A stretch of 64,000 nucleotides of DNA from Chersky-840 sp963810195 (GTDB lineage: Bacteria; Actinomycetota; Acidimicrobiia; Acidimicrobiales; UBA8190): contig CAWEMO010000001.1 of NCBI GenBank assembly GCA_963810195.1, positions 1,178,001 to 1,242,000 of the forward strand. The letters are read 5' to 3'. Both the position numbers and the translations under genes were made by a program. A model generated the notes under the pieces. It searched no databases and was not told the DNA's origin. It saw nothing but the letters and a program-made list of their open reading frames with translations. Of this stretch, positions 27,527 to 37,032 are shown in pieces (the stretch's first letter is position 1; the number at the start of each line of letters is the position of its first letter).

Positions 27527-28979
27527 GTCTCGCCGTGATCGGGTGGAAAGGTGCGGGCCAGCTCCTCGGCCGTGGGCTCGTGCGGGCGCTGGGCCTCGGC
27601 GGGGAGCTGGGTCATGATCGCCGACATGATCGCCTCGGTGTCGGCCGTGGCGTCCGACAGACCCAGGTGCACGGGCTTGCCCACCCGGACCCGCACCGGC
27701 GGGGGGTGCAGCAGGTTGGCGACGTCGGGAACCCGGGACGAGCGCGGCCACACCGCTTCGGTCCCCCACAGCCCGACAGGGAGCACCGGGGCACCGGTCA
27801 TCGCGGCCAGCCGTGCCGTGCCGGTCTTGCCGCGCAGCTCGGTGTCGAAGAACTTCTTGCCTCTCGGGATGGTCCCCTGGGGCAGGATGACGACCACCTC
27901 GCCGGCCTCGAGCGCCCGCCGGGCCTCGCGCAGCGGCGTGTCGGAGCGGCTCCCTCGGTCGACCGGGATCCCGCCCAGGGCACGTGCCAATTGCCCGACG
28001 ACCGGCGCGTCGAAGAGCTCGCGCTTGGCGAGGAACCGCACGGGTCGGCCCAGCCTGGCGGCGACGAGGGCCAAGGCGACGACGTCGAAGTAGCTGCGGT
28101 GGTTGGCGGCGAGGATGACCGGCCCGCGCCGGGGCACGCGGGCGACACCGTCGATGTCGAAGCGCGGCGTAGGGGAACATGGCGGGGCGCACGAGGGGTC
28201 GCAGCATGTCGTAGGGCTCGAGGCCGCCCACCTTGGGCACCCCCGGCGGCCGGTCCCAACGCTCCACGGGCCAGCGCCGCAGCCGGGCCACCGCGTGCAG
28301 GCGCCGGTCGGGGTTCACGGCATGCGGGCGCCCCACCGCGCCCAGCAGGGGCAGGTCGAACACGCTGTCGGAGTAGGCGTGGCTCCTCGACAGGTCCACC
28401 TTCTCCTCCTGCGCCCAGCGCCGGACGGCGGCGAGCTTGCCCGCCGCCCACACGAACTCGCCGTCGATACCCCCCGTGTAGCGGCCCTCCTCGCGCCCGT
28501 AGCGGGTGGCGAGCACGTGGTCGAACCCGAGCAGGGCCACGAACGGGGCGACGAGGTCCGAGGGCGTGGTGGTGGTGAGCACGACGAGGTGACCGGCCTC
28601 GCGGTGCTCGGCCAGCACGCCCGGCGCGTAGGGCTGCACGAGCTCCACCAGCTCGGGGGCGGCGAGCTCGCCGGCGCGGCACACCGCCTCCACCTCCCAT
28701 CCCCGGGTGAAGTGCGGGGCGGCACGCACCATCGCCATGAAGGCGAGGCTCTCGCCCATGAGGTCGTAGAGCCCGTAGAAGATGCGCTCGCCGGGCAGCG
28801 ACCGCCGCCCCTCGAAGAGCCCCTCGGCATGCATGGCCGCGCTCAGCACGAGGCCGCTGGGTCCGCGCAACAGCGTGCGGTCGAGGTCCACGAACACCGC
28901 AGCACGAGGGCTCGGCGCGTCGCGCGGGGTCGACCCGTTCCCGATGAGGTGATGGGTCTTCGGCGAGCGGGCCGTCACC
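27523..28979 (-). CDS. HAD-IB / PlsC bifunctional acyltransferase (one frameshift)
   Basis: About 485 residues. The N-terminal HAD-IB domain has AAVFVDLDRTLLRGPSG (motif I DxDxT), LVVLTTTTPSDLVAPF (motif II) and HAYSDSVFDLPLLGAVG (motif III/IV). The C-terminal PlsC domain has ILAANHRSYFDVVAL (HxxxxD), VVILPQGTIPRGKK and GAPVLPVGLWGTEAVWP. The parts are joined across a one-base slip near 28165. The same domain order is known from mycobacterial PlsC (Rv2483c). Likely a glycerophospholipid acyltransferase. The stop overlaps the murT-gatD start. ATG at 28979, with a GTG next to it; the ribosome site is weak. Confidence 0.86.
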
Positions 28980-29094
28980 ATGGACGAGACCCTACCGCTG
29001 CCGCCCCGTGGCCCGGCTGCCGTGTCGCTGGCGCGGGCCCGTTGCCGGGCCCGCACATGGACGTCGGGTCCGGGGTGACCGGTGCCCAGACGCG

Positions 29095-29128
29095 GCAAAG
29101 GGACCGGAGGGGGAGCCGGTCCCTTTGC
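29095..29128. other. Perfect 13-bp-stem hairpin in a divergent intergenic region
   Basis: GCAAAGGGACCGG and its exact reverse complement are separated by an 8-base loop. It lies between the starts of the HAD-PlsC gene (28979, minus) and the LysR gene (29247, plus), where both 5' leaders could contain it. No T-run follows on either strand, so a simple terminator is unlikely; an operator or leader structure is possible. Confidence 0.6.
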
Positions 29129-29199
29129 TCCGACTCGACAGGAACGGAGGGGGGCGTCCGGATCCTGTGGTCTCTGCGCACCATTGTGGAGCATGCGCC

Positions 29200-29246
29200 G
29201 TGATCAGTCAAACAGCTAATACAGATTTCTGCTATCGTAAAAACCG
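29200..29246 (+). promoter_or_regulatory. AT-rich promoter region of the LysR gene
   Basis: The 45 bases before the LysR start (CAGTCAAACAGCTAATACAG and onward) are sharply more AT-rich than their surroundings, with TATCGT close to the start codon as a possible -10. A LysR-type regulator usually binds such a region for autoregulation. No perfect T-N11-A dyad is evident. Confidence 0.35.
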
Positions 29247-30155
29247 ATGGAGCTCCGGCATCTCCAGGCACTGGTGGCGGTGGCCGAGCACGGCTCGTTC
29301 TCGTCGGCCGCCGACCACCTGGGCACCGTCCAGTCCAACATCTCCGCCCACGTGGCCAGGCTCGAGCGCGAGCTGGGGAGCACGCTCGTCGACCGCGCCG
29401 CGGGCCGGTTGACCGCCGACGGCGAGGTCGTGGTGGCCCGGGCCTACCGGGTCATGGGTGAGGTCGATGCCATGGTCGCCGACGTCGGTGCCCTGCGCGA
29501 GGCGGTGGCCGGCAACGTGCGGGTGGGCATCCTCGGCACGACGGCCCGCTGGCTCGTGCCCACGCTGCTGGCCGAGCTGACCCAGACCCACCCCCGCCTC
29601 CACCTGGTGGTGGCCGACGGCACCACGTTGGGCCTCGAGCCGCAGCTGGCGGCGGGGCGCCTCGACCTGGCCGTGCTCACGTTCCCGGTACCCGGTCGCG
29701 ACCTGGTGTCGGAGCCGCTGTTCGAGGAGGAGATCGTGCTCGTGGTCCCCGTCGACGACGACCCCCTGTCCGGAGTCGAGCGCATCGACATCACCGACCT
29801 GGAACGCTTCGAGCTGCTGCTCCCGGCGCCGGGCACTCCGTTTCGCGGCGAGATCGACGCAGCGGTGAAGCCGGCGGGGGTCCGCCTGCGGCCCCGGGTC
29901 GAGCTCGACGGCGTGCGCCTGCTTGCCTCGTTGACCTTCGAGGGCTACGGCCCCGCCGTGCTGCCCGCCACCGCGGTGCCGCCCCATCTGCGTCACCGGT
30001 TCAGGCTCGTGGAGGTGGACGGCCTGCCCCCCGGCGCGTCGGCATCGCCCAGCGCAGCCGCGGGTTGCCCTCGGCCCCGGCCCGGGCCGTGCTCGACACG
30101 CTGCGCGAGCTCATGGATCGGCCCGACCTCCTCCCCCCCGGCGTGCGCTCGATGA
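29247..30155 (+). CDS. LysR-family transcriptional regulator (3' frameshift)
   Basis: The N-terminal winged helix-turn-helix is typical: MELRHLQALVAVAEHGSFSSAADHLGTVQSNISAHVARLERELGSTLVDR (read in parts). The effector domain follows (VRVGILGTTARWLVPTLLAELTQTHPRLHLVVADG, in parts, and GRLDLAVLTFPV). The frame slips near 30033: the true C-terminus (RVGIAQRSRGLPSAPARAVL, DTLRELMDRPDLLPPGVRSM) continues in the next frame, so the real end lies somewhere between about 30150 and 30230. Target unknown. The adjacent HAD-PlsC gene is divergent and is a reasonable candidate. Confidence 0.87.
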   Translation: MELRHLQALVAVAEHGSFSSAADHLGTVQSNISAHVARLERELGSTLVDRAAGRLTADGEVVVARAYRVMGEVDAMVADVGALREAVAGNVRVGILGTTARWLVPTLLAELTQTHPRLHLVVADGTTLGLEPQLAAGRLDLAVLTFPVPGRDLVSEPLFEEEIVLVVPVDDDPLSGVERIDITDLERFELLLPAPGTPFRGEIDAAVKPAGVRLRPRVELDGVRLLASLTFEGYGPAVLPATAVPPHLRHRFRLVEVDGLPPGASASPSAAAGCPRPRPGPCSTRCASSWIGPTSSPPACAR

Positions 30156-30231
30156 CAGGCACCGAGCGCGACGCGCCGAAGGGTCCTTGCGGGCCGTGGG
30201 GATGCCGAACGGCTGACCGGCGAGCGCGCCG

Positions 30232-30909
30232 TCAGGCGGCGGGTGGGCGCGCCTGCCTCCACATCAACCACAAGGTGGGCCCGCCCCTCGGGGTGCGGAT
30301 CTCGCCGGTGACCTCGAACCCGTGCTGGTTGTAGAAGGAGAGGTTGCTCTCCTTGGAGGACTCCAGGTACGCGGGGAGCCCCTCGGCGTCGACCTCGTGC
30401 AGCACCGAGCGCAACAGCGCGGACCCCACGCCGGTGCGCTGGCGATCAGGGTCGGTGCCGAGCGTGGCCAGATACCAGTGCGGGTCCCGGGGTCGCGCCC
30501 GTCGACGGCGGAGAGCAGTCGGGCTGCTTCGGGGCGTCGCGCCCGAGGCCGGTGAGATAGGGCACGACGGGCACGAGGCGAACCAGGTCCCGCCATCCCG
30601 GGCGCGCCCGGCCCGGCGGAGACCACAGGGCCGCGCCGGCCAGGTCCTCGGTCGTGTACATCTCGCCGCGCTCGAGAAACGTGTGGCGCAACTGGATGGC
30701 GAAGAAGGCGCGCAGCCCACGCCGGCGCCTGCGGTCGCCGCGAAAGAGCCACGGGGCACGGGGTCGTCGTCAAAGGCGCGCGCCAGGACCTCCACCAGCG
30801 TCCCCACGTCGGAGGGGGCGACCCGCCGCACGACGTGCCGGTCCCGACGCGCCAATGAGGCCGACGCGTCCTCGCCGAAGTCCTGGTCCTCGCCTTCGAT
30901 GCGGGTCAT
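30232..30909 (-). CDS. GNAT-family N-acetyltransferase (about three frameshifts)
   Basis: The intended protein is about 220 residues. The start is MTRIEGEDQDFGEDASASL, with GGAGG eight bases before the ATG at 30909. The N-terminal VRRVAPSDVGTLVEVLARAFDDDP, the middle RHTFLERGEMYTTEDLAGAALWSPPG (read in parts) and the C-terminal HWYLATLGTDPDRQRTGVGSALLRSVL with YLESSKESNLSFYNQHGFEV lie in different frames. Slips fall near 30757, 30530 and 30490. The acetyl-CoA motif is RQRTGVGSAL. A close intact paralogue lies at 48494-49102 and shows the expected continuous sequence, so these breaks look like sequence errors. Confidence 0.8.
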   Translation of the reverse strand: MTRIEGEDQDFGEDASASLARRDRHVVRRVAPSDVGTLVEVLARAFDDDPVPRGSFAATAGAGVGCAPSSPSSCATRFSSAARCTRPRTWPARPCGLRRAGRARDGGTWFASCPSCPISPASGATPRSSPTALRRRRARPRDPHWYLATLGTDPDRQRTGVGSALLRSVLHEVDAEGLPAYLESSKESNLSFYNQHGFEVTGEIRTPRGGPTLWLMWRQARPPAA

Positions 30910-31024
30910 CACCCAGCCTCCGGCCCCCGACCGCTTCGCCGACCATCGTACCGGCGCACGTGCGCGCACCCGGGCCATGGGCGCGATCGGGAGCGTGCGT
31001 GTGTGCGTCCTGCACTCCACGGTG

Positions 31025-31620
31025 TCAGTTGACCGACGGGTGGGACGGGTACGCGGCCAGCAGCGAGAGATCGCCGCCCTGGCGCCGCACGACGTCGTGC
31101 CACAGCCTGTCGGGCTCCGAGCAGAACACGTCGGCTGCCAGCGCGTCGACCACGAACCAGGCGCCCTCGGCCAGCTCGGCCTCGAGCTGATCCGGCGCCC
31201 ACCCGAGTACCCCCAGAAGAGCCGCGCCCCGCGCAGGTCGACCGGTTGGTGCTCGGGCGGGACGGACAGGTCGACGGTGCCCACCGACGAGACCACGGCG
31301 CGCCATGACGCCGCGGAGGCCGCCTCGGGCATCGCGGCGCGGGCCAGACCGATCACGGCGTCGGGGGAGACCGGGCCGCCGCGGAACACCACCGCCGGGG
31401 GTGCCAGCCGGGCCTGGTCCTTCCACGGCTGGAGGATCTCCCCCACGGGCACGTGCGTGGGCCGGTTGAGCACGACCCCGAGCGCCCCGTCGTCACCGTG
31501 GTCGAGCACGAGGACCACGGCGCGCTCGAAGTTCGGGTCCCCGAGCTTCGTCGACGCCACCAGGAGGCGTCCGGTGACGCCGCCTCCCGGCGGGCTCGAC
31601 TCGAAGGAAGGTCCCGGCAC
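31025..31620 (-). CDS. YqgE/AlgH family protein (one frameshift)
   Basis: About 198 residues of the UPF0301/AlgH family, function not settled. The signature is GRLLVASTKLGDPNFERAVVLVLDH, then GALGVVLNRPTHVPVGEIL and VFRGGPVSPDAVIGLAR. Near 31200 the frame slips: RLFWGYSG is continued in the next frame by WAPDQLEAELAEGAWFVVDAL and the end LLAAYPSHPSVN. GTG at 31620 is the best start. It lies between the GNAT gene and the glucosylceramidase-like gene on the same strand. Confidence 0.85.
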
Positions 31621-31627
31621 GACCCGA

Positions 31628-34224
31628 TCATGGCCCGCGGCCGCCCGGTGACGACCGTCGGCGGCGGGGCCGGCCGGGCAAGGTGGCACGCGCCGGGGTC
31701 CAGCCCGGGGGGAACGGGTCCTTGACCGCCACGAGCAGCTCCCACGCCGCCCGGCAGCGCTGGTACGCGGCGGCCCGGAACCGCGAGGGGAACTCGGGGA
31801 GCCACAGCGCGGGGGTGTCGAACCAGAACGCCGTGCGGTCGTCGTCGTAGGTGGTGCGGTACACGCCGTACCCGGTGGTGAGCGCGGCCGCCACGAGGTC
31901 GGCGCGTCCCGTGGCCTGCCCGACGGCGTGCATGAGCGCGGCGGTGAAGTACGTGCCCCCCGGCCACACCGCCCTCCCCTGCGGGATGGCCACGGGCTCG
32001 CCCGAGGGCTGGACCATGTTGGACGCCCCCATCTGGGCGCCGGCCACCCCCAGCACGTTGAGCGCGAACGCCCGGCTCAGGTGCGACGCCATCCGCTGCA
32101 TGTCGAGCACGTCGGGCAGCTTGTCGCGGGCCGCGTAGCGCAGGCCGCACAGGGCGTCGGCGAGGAGCGCGACGCTGAAAGGGCCGCCGTCGTCGAGCTG
32201 GTAGTACCCCCCGCTGTCGCTCCACAACGCCGATTCCACCGAGGCGCGGCGCGTCGGCGGCGTCGGACCACTGCCTCTGCGCGTCCTCGGTGTCGAAGAC
32301 GCGGGCGAAGTCGGCCATGGCCTCGCACGCGCCGATGAAGAGCGCCGCGACGTAGCTCGCCGCCCCCACCATCTCGATGGCGTCGTAGGTGGTGCAGAAC
32401 CCGTGCGCGTCGGGGATCCCGTCGCCGTCGAGGTCGAGCGAGTCAGGTGGGTCATGGTCCGGCCAGCGCCGGATAGACCTCGGCGCCGAAGGTGTCGTCG
32501 CCGGTGTAGGTCCAATAGGCGTGGGCCTGCTGGACGAACTTGGCGGGGAGGTCGAGCCAGTCGACGCGCACCGGCGCCTCCCCCGGGCGGGTGGCCGAGT
32601 ACTGGTTGACCACGAACCAGGGGTCGTCGACGGGCGAGCCGGCGTCGTGCGGGGTGCGCCCGAGGGGATCGGCGTTCACCATGTCGGCCCAGCCCAACAG
32701 CACGTCGCGCTCGATGGTGGGGAACAGCTCGAGCAGGTGCCGGGCCTCGTAGTGGCGCACGTCCATCGACTCGCAGTCGCGAAAGACGTCGGTCTCCAGC
32801 GTGAAGTAGAGGTGCTGGCCGGGCCGGGCCCCGAAGCGCTTGGGCTTGGTGATGCAGCCGTTCTCCCAGAAGACCCCGCCGAACACGTCGTAGTAGAGCT
32901 CGTTGAGCGCGGCGCTCCGCAGCCACAGCGGGTAGTCGGGGTCCTTCGCCACCACCGACCACCAGGAGTCGATGCCGCGCTCGAGGCTCGAGACGTCGTC
33001 GAGGAGGTCGCGCGCGATCGCCCATCCCTGGTACGAACCCGGGTACCACTGCGTGTAGCGCTTGCGCCAGATGGTCCCGTCGACGGGGTCGCGGAACTGC
33101 ACCAGGGGAAGTCCCACGCCAGCGCGAAGGTGGCGGCGCGCCGCTCCCCGGGCGCGAGCGAGAAGGACACGCACACCGCGCCCGCCAGCCCGAGCCGGCG
33201 CGGGTCGAGCGGCTCGTCGGGAAGGCGACCCGACCGGAAGGCGGTCAGGAGGTCGGACCCGTCGCCGTCGCCGGCCCAGTCCTCGGTGGCGGTGACCAGG
33301 GACCCGCTCGGCCCTCGCGCGGCGATGACCCACTCGGTGCGCTGGGTCTCGGGGACGTTGTCGGGGTCCTCGGCCTGGAGCCGCACCCCGACGGTGTCGC
33401 GCTCTTGACCATCGACGACCTGAGCCCCTGGCGCGTGTACTGGTACTGGGCGGTGGGCAGCCGGAAGGGCGCGTTCGGGAAGCTGAGCATGCAGGCCACG
33501 TCGACGGGGGCGTCGGTGGGATTGGAGACCGCCAATTGGAACAGCCCCCCGGGCAGCGACGAGCGGCGTTCGTCGCGCGCCACGAACGGGGTGAGCTGCT
33601 TGAGCGCCACGGGCAACGGCAGCTGCTCGTAGACGAACCAGGCCTTGGGGAACAGCGCCGCGTAGAAGCCGGTCCCGGGGTCGAGCAGGGGCCAGGCGGG
33701 AAGGAGGTCCTCGGTGGCCAGCGCGGACACCGACGGGCCCGCCGCGGAGGAGCTGAAGAAGTGGAACGCGGCCTGGGGCAGGTACCGGTCCTCGAACCCG
33801 CTGTTGGCGGGCGACCCCCAGCGCGAGCCGACCGAGTCGTCGCCCCCGATGTCGAGGTGCCACGGGCCGAAGGATCCCGCCAGGTTGAGCATGAAGGCGC
33901 CCGTCCCGATCCCGCCCACCGGGATCCCCCGCTTGGTGCGGCTCACGGGGCGGGCGTTGGTGCCGAGGGGCGACACCGTCCCCGTGGCGCCGGCGGGGTG
34001 GCTGCCGAGGGCACGGCGCCAGGCGGCGTCGGGGATGTCCCAGAGATCGGTCCCCCGACCAGGCCCACGGGGTGGTCGTCGTCGTCCTCCTCCTCGGCCG
34101 CGCAGCCGGGGAGCCCCGCCGCGGCCAGGGCGAGCGGGGCGGCGGCGAGCAACCGTCGCCGGGAGAACCGCGGGCGCCCGGCGCCGGCGGGTCGCGGGAC
34201 CGTGCGGCGGGCGACACGAGCCAT
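31628..34224 (-). CDS. Exported GH116/GBA2-like glucosylceramidase or beta-glucosidase (about five frameshifts)
   Basis: Intended length about 860 residues. A twin-arginine/lipoprotein signal opens it (RPRFSRRRLLAAAPLALAAAG, then LPGCA). TKRGIPVGGIGTGAFMLNLAG is the N-terminal landmark of GBA2-type enzymes. The catalytic (alpha/alpha)6 domain has LETDVFRDCESMDVRHYEA, with the probable nucleophile Glu, and DGDGIPDAHGFCTTYDA, with the acid/base Asp. The terminal blocks DVLDMQRMASHLSRAFALNV and ALWLPEFPSRFRAAAYQRC complete it. Slips occur near 34060, 33407, 33110, 32455 and 32250, yet all segments stay conserved. Acts outside the cytoplasm on beta-glucosides; lipid substrate is only a family possibility. 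A truly decayed pseudogene is the alternative. Confidence 0.82.
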
Positions 34225-34287
34225 CCGCCATCAGGCGATGATTGTGACGCCGGTCGTCCCCGTCCCGGTCATCGGGCAAGCGGGCGA

Positions 34288-34794
34288 TCAGCCCCCCACC
34301 ACCAGGAGATGGACGCCGCGCTCGCCGAGGTCGGCCGAGGCGTTGTCCTGGGCGTAGCCGAGGCCCTGCACGTTGAAGAGGAGCACGGGCTCGTCCCCGA
34401 GGGGGAACGGCCCCCAGTGCCAGGTGCCCCGGTGCAGCACCACGGGCGTCGAGCGTCTCGAGCCGGAAGGCCCGCACGGCCGTCGAGGCCCGCGTCCGTC
34501 GACAGGTCGGCGTCCGCCGGTGCCACGGCGAGCACCGAGGGCCCGTTGAGCGCCAGGAGGACCTGGGTGTGGGTGTCGTGGCGGTACATGCGGTCGCAGC
34601 GCAGCCCGTCGCCGTCGCGTTCCACCTCGTCGGGCGCATGGCTGATGACGTTCACGTGGGGGTCGCCCCACTGGTACTCGAGCCGGATGGCCCCGTCGGA
34701 GGGGTCGGTGTCGGGCACCGGGATCCAGCCGAACGGGGCCCACGTCTCGGCGCACGATCGGCCCGGCGACGAGGCGCCTTGCGGCTTCGGCCAT
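34288..34794 (-). CDS. AllA-like (ureidoglycolate lyase family) protein (about three frameshifts)
   Basis: About 170 residues intended. Segments in different frames assemble to a cupin-like AllA protein: MAEAARRLVAGP; PDTDPSDGAIRLEYQWGDPH; SVLAVAPADADLSTD; AVRAFRLETLDARG; and VVLHRGTWHWGPFPLGDEPV with FNVQGLGYAQDN. The 'HRGTWH' block is the best signature of the family. Slips fall near 34750, 34483 and 34447. True ureidoglycolate activity is uncertain, as no other allantoin genes are nearby. It is divergent from the cupin gene. Confidence 0.65.
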   Translation of the reverse strand: MAEAARRLVAGPIVRRDVGPVRLDPGARHRPLRRGHPARVPVGRPPRERHQPCARRGGTRRRRAALRPHVPPRHPHPGPPGAQRALGARRGTGGRRPVDGRGPRRPCGPSGSRRSTPVVLHRGTWHWGPFPLGDEPVLLFNVQGLGYAQDNASADLGERGVHLLVVGG

Positions 34795-34868
34795 GTCGGA
34801 CCCCCCTGATCTACGCTGACGGCGCCGTCAGTCTACGGCGCCGGGAACAGGAGCGAGGAGGACGAGGC

Positions 34869-35251
34869 ATGGACGTCCGCAGCATCGAGGACGTGGAGCC
34901 CGTGGTCGAGCACAACGGCACGGTCCCGGTGTGGTGGCTGTTCAGTCGGGCGAGATGAAGGAGATCACCGACGGGGGGTTCCTCGAGCTCGTCAACGAGT
35001 TCGAGGTGGCCGGAGGCGGGTACGTCGACCCGCACTCCCACCCCACCCACGAGTTCTATTACGTGACGTCGGGCCGCGGCATCATGACCATCGAGGGCGA
35101 GGACCGCGCCGTGGCCCAGGGCGACCTGGTCCACATCCCCCCGGACAAGGTGCACAGCCTCCGTCCCGTGAGCGACCACGCGCCCATCCACTGCTTCTGC
35201 TTCGCCATCGGCGTCAAGGACGCGGGGCCGATCGACTACACCAACCACTGA
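34869..35251 (+). CDS. Small cupin-domain protein (one frameshift)
   Basis: About 127 residues. MDVRSIEDVEPVVEHNGTVP is followed, after a slip near 34950, by EMKEITDGGFLELVNEFEVA and a single cupin barrel: YVDPHSHPTHEFYYVTSGRG, DLVHIPPDKVHSLRPV. The metal-binding set is visible as HSHPxHE plus the later His in DKVHS. The ATG at 34869 has an AGGAGGACGAGG ribosome region. Substrate unknown. First gene of a run with the hydroxyacid dehydrogenase. Confidence 0.75.
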
Positions 35252-35263
35252 TCCCGACAGCCC

Positions 35264-36218
35264 GTGGCCCGCATCCTCGTGACCCGGCGGCTCCCCGAAG
35301 GGGGCCTCGACCCCCTCGTGGGCGTCGGTCACGAGCTGGTCCAGCCGGGCCGACGACACGCCCTACACCCACGACGGAGCTCGTCGAGCTGGCCTCGACG
35401 GTCGACGCCGTGGTGTGCCTGCTCACCGATCGCATCGACGCGGAGGTGCTGCGGGCGGGCGCGGCGGGCGGCCTCCGGGTGGTGGCGAACGTCGCCGTCG
35501 GCTACGACAACATCGACGTCGCCACCGCGGCCGAGCTGGGGGTGCCGTGTGCAACACCCCGGGCGTGCTCGACGAGACCACGGCCGACCTGGCGTTCCTG
35601 TCGATGCTGGCGGCGTCGCGGCTGGCGTCGGAGGCCGAGCGTGACCTCCGCGACGGGCACTGGCCGGGCTGGGGCATCACCCAGTACCTCGGCCAGAGAC
35701 GTGCACGGGGCCACGCTGGGGCTCGTGGGCTACGGGCGCATCGGCGGGCGCGGTGGCCCGGCGGGCGGCGGGGTTCGGCATGCAGGTCCTGCACCACACG
35801 CGCCACCCCACCGAGATGCCGGGGTATGTGGCCATCGCTCGACGACCTTCTCGTGGCGTCCGACATCGTCAGCCTGCACGTCCCGTTGAGCGACGCCACC
35901 CGGCACCTCATCGGGGCCCGCGAGCTGGCCCTGCTGCGCCCGCACGCCGTGCTGGTGAACACCGCCCGGGGACCGGTCGTCGACGAGGCGGCCCTCGCCG
36001 ACGCCCTGCACGCGGGCACGCTCTTCGCCGCGGGCCTCGACGTCTACGAGCGCGAGCCCGAGGTGCATCCCCGGCTGCTCGGCGCCCCCCGCACGGTGCT
36101 GCTCCCCCACATCGGCAGCGCCAGCCGCGCCACGCGGACCCAGATGGCCCGCGTGGCGTGCCAGGGCGTGGGCGCCGTGCTCGCCGGGCGGCGGCCCGAG
36201 AACCTCGTCACCGTGTGA
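35264..36218 (+). CDS. D-2-hydroxyacid dehydrogenase, glyoxylate reductase-like (about five frameshifts)
   Basis: Intended length about 320 residues. It starts GTG at 35264 (MARILVTRRLPEGGLDPL), 13 bases after the cupin gene. Conserved blocks are spread over frames: NVAVGYDNIDVATAAELGVP; NTPGVLDETTADLAFLSMLA; ATLGLVGYGRIG (Rossmann loop); SLHVPLSDATRHLIGARELA; VLVNTARGPVVDEAALADAL; and LLPHIGSASRATRTQMA with the catalytic-type His. This fits glyoxylate/hydroxypyruvate reductases. Slips are near 35355, 35560, 35690, 35745 and 35830. It converges on the RraA-like gene. Confidence 0.82.
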
Positions 36219-36899
36219 GGGCCATCGCGCACCCGGGGGCGCTGACGCCCTCAGGCCCCCTCCACCGGCGACGGGTCGAGCCCAGCAGCTCGAGGGTCGT
36301 GGCCCCCAGGCGCAGCGACGCGAACATCTTGTCCTCCTTGTCGGCCCGGGCGCGCCCGGCGGCGCAGCACGTCCTCGAGCGCGGCGGCGGGCACGACCGC
36401 CACACCGTCGCCGTCGCCGACGAGCCAGTCCCCCGCCTCGACCGGGACCCCGCCCACAACGACGGGCAGGCCCACCGCCCCGGGCCGCTCTTGGACGCCC
36501 CGCGGAAGGCGACGGTGGTGGAGAAGACGGGGAACCCGTGGGCCTCCGAGCGCGCCGGTGTCCCGGACCCCCCCGTCGATCACGAGGCCGGTGAGGCCGC
36601 GTGCCTCGGCGGCGGTGGTGAGCACCTCCCCCCAGTAGCCGAGCTCGTCCTCGTCGCCCACGTCGACGGCGAGGGCGCTTCCCGCGCGGCGCACGCACCA
36701 CCGCCACGTGGACGGCCAGGTTGTCGCCCGGGGTGCAGCGCACCGGGTAGGCCGGCGCGGCCAGCCGCGCCCCCCGCCACGCCGCTTTGACCCGGGCCCG
36801 CATGGGGCGTCCTCCGGACTCGCCCACGGTGGCCGCCCCCAGGGCCGACAGCTCGGCGGCGTACGCCGCGGTCCGGGGGTCTTCAGCTGGGCCGGGCAT
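36208..36899 (-). CDS. RraA / HMG-aldolase-like family protein (several frameshifts)
   Basis: About 230 residues intended, from MPGPAEDPRTAAYAAELSAL at 36899. Family blocks appear in several frames: ARLAAPAYPVRCTPGDNLAV; ALAVDVGDEDELGYWGEVL; RGLTGLVIDGGVRDTGAL, the D-G-G-x-R-D active-site motif shared by RraA-like regulators and 4-hydroxy-4-methyl-2-oxoglutarate aldolases; and VGGVPVEAGDWLVGDGDGVA. In this catabolic setting an aldolase or decarboxylase role is more likely than RNase E control. At least three slips occur between about 36690 and 36350. Confidence 0.75.
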
Positions 36900-36960
36900 G
36901 GAGGTCTGCTCCCGTTCGAAGGCGGTTCGGTGTCGGGTGGCGAGCGTAGACCGTAGGGAG

Positions 36961-37032
36961 TGCACCGACTCTCTCGTACTCAATGACTGTCTCTTACTCA
37001 AAGACTGTCTCGAACTCACCGACTGTCGGCCA
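36961..37032. repeat. Four degenerate 18-bp direct repeats
   Basis: Consecutive 18-base blocks (for example CTCAATGACTGTCTCTTA and CTCAAAGACTGTCTCGAA) share the core 'CTCA..GACTGTCTC'. They span the gap between the RraA-like gene start and the 3' end of the LLM gene, running into the last codons of the latter. The composition differs from neighbouring coding DNA. Confidence 0.7.

Noticed and set aside
31628..34224. True pseudogene decay of the GH116-like gene
   Set aside because: Every block including catalytic motifs is conserved and lesions are only single-base slips, as in unrelated neighbours, so sequence error is more likely; not fully excluded.
36961..37032. Possible CRISPR remnant
   Set aside because: Units are contiguous 18-mers with no spacer DNA and no cas genes nearby.
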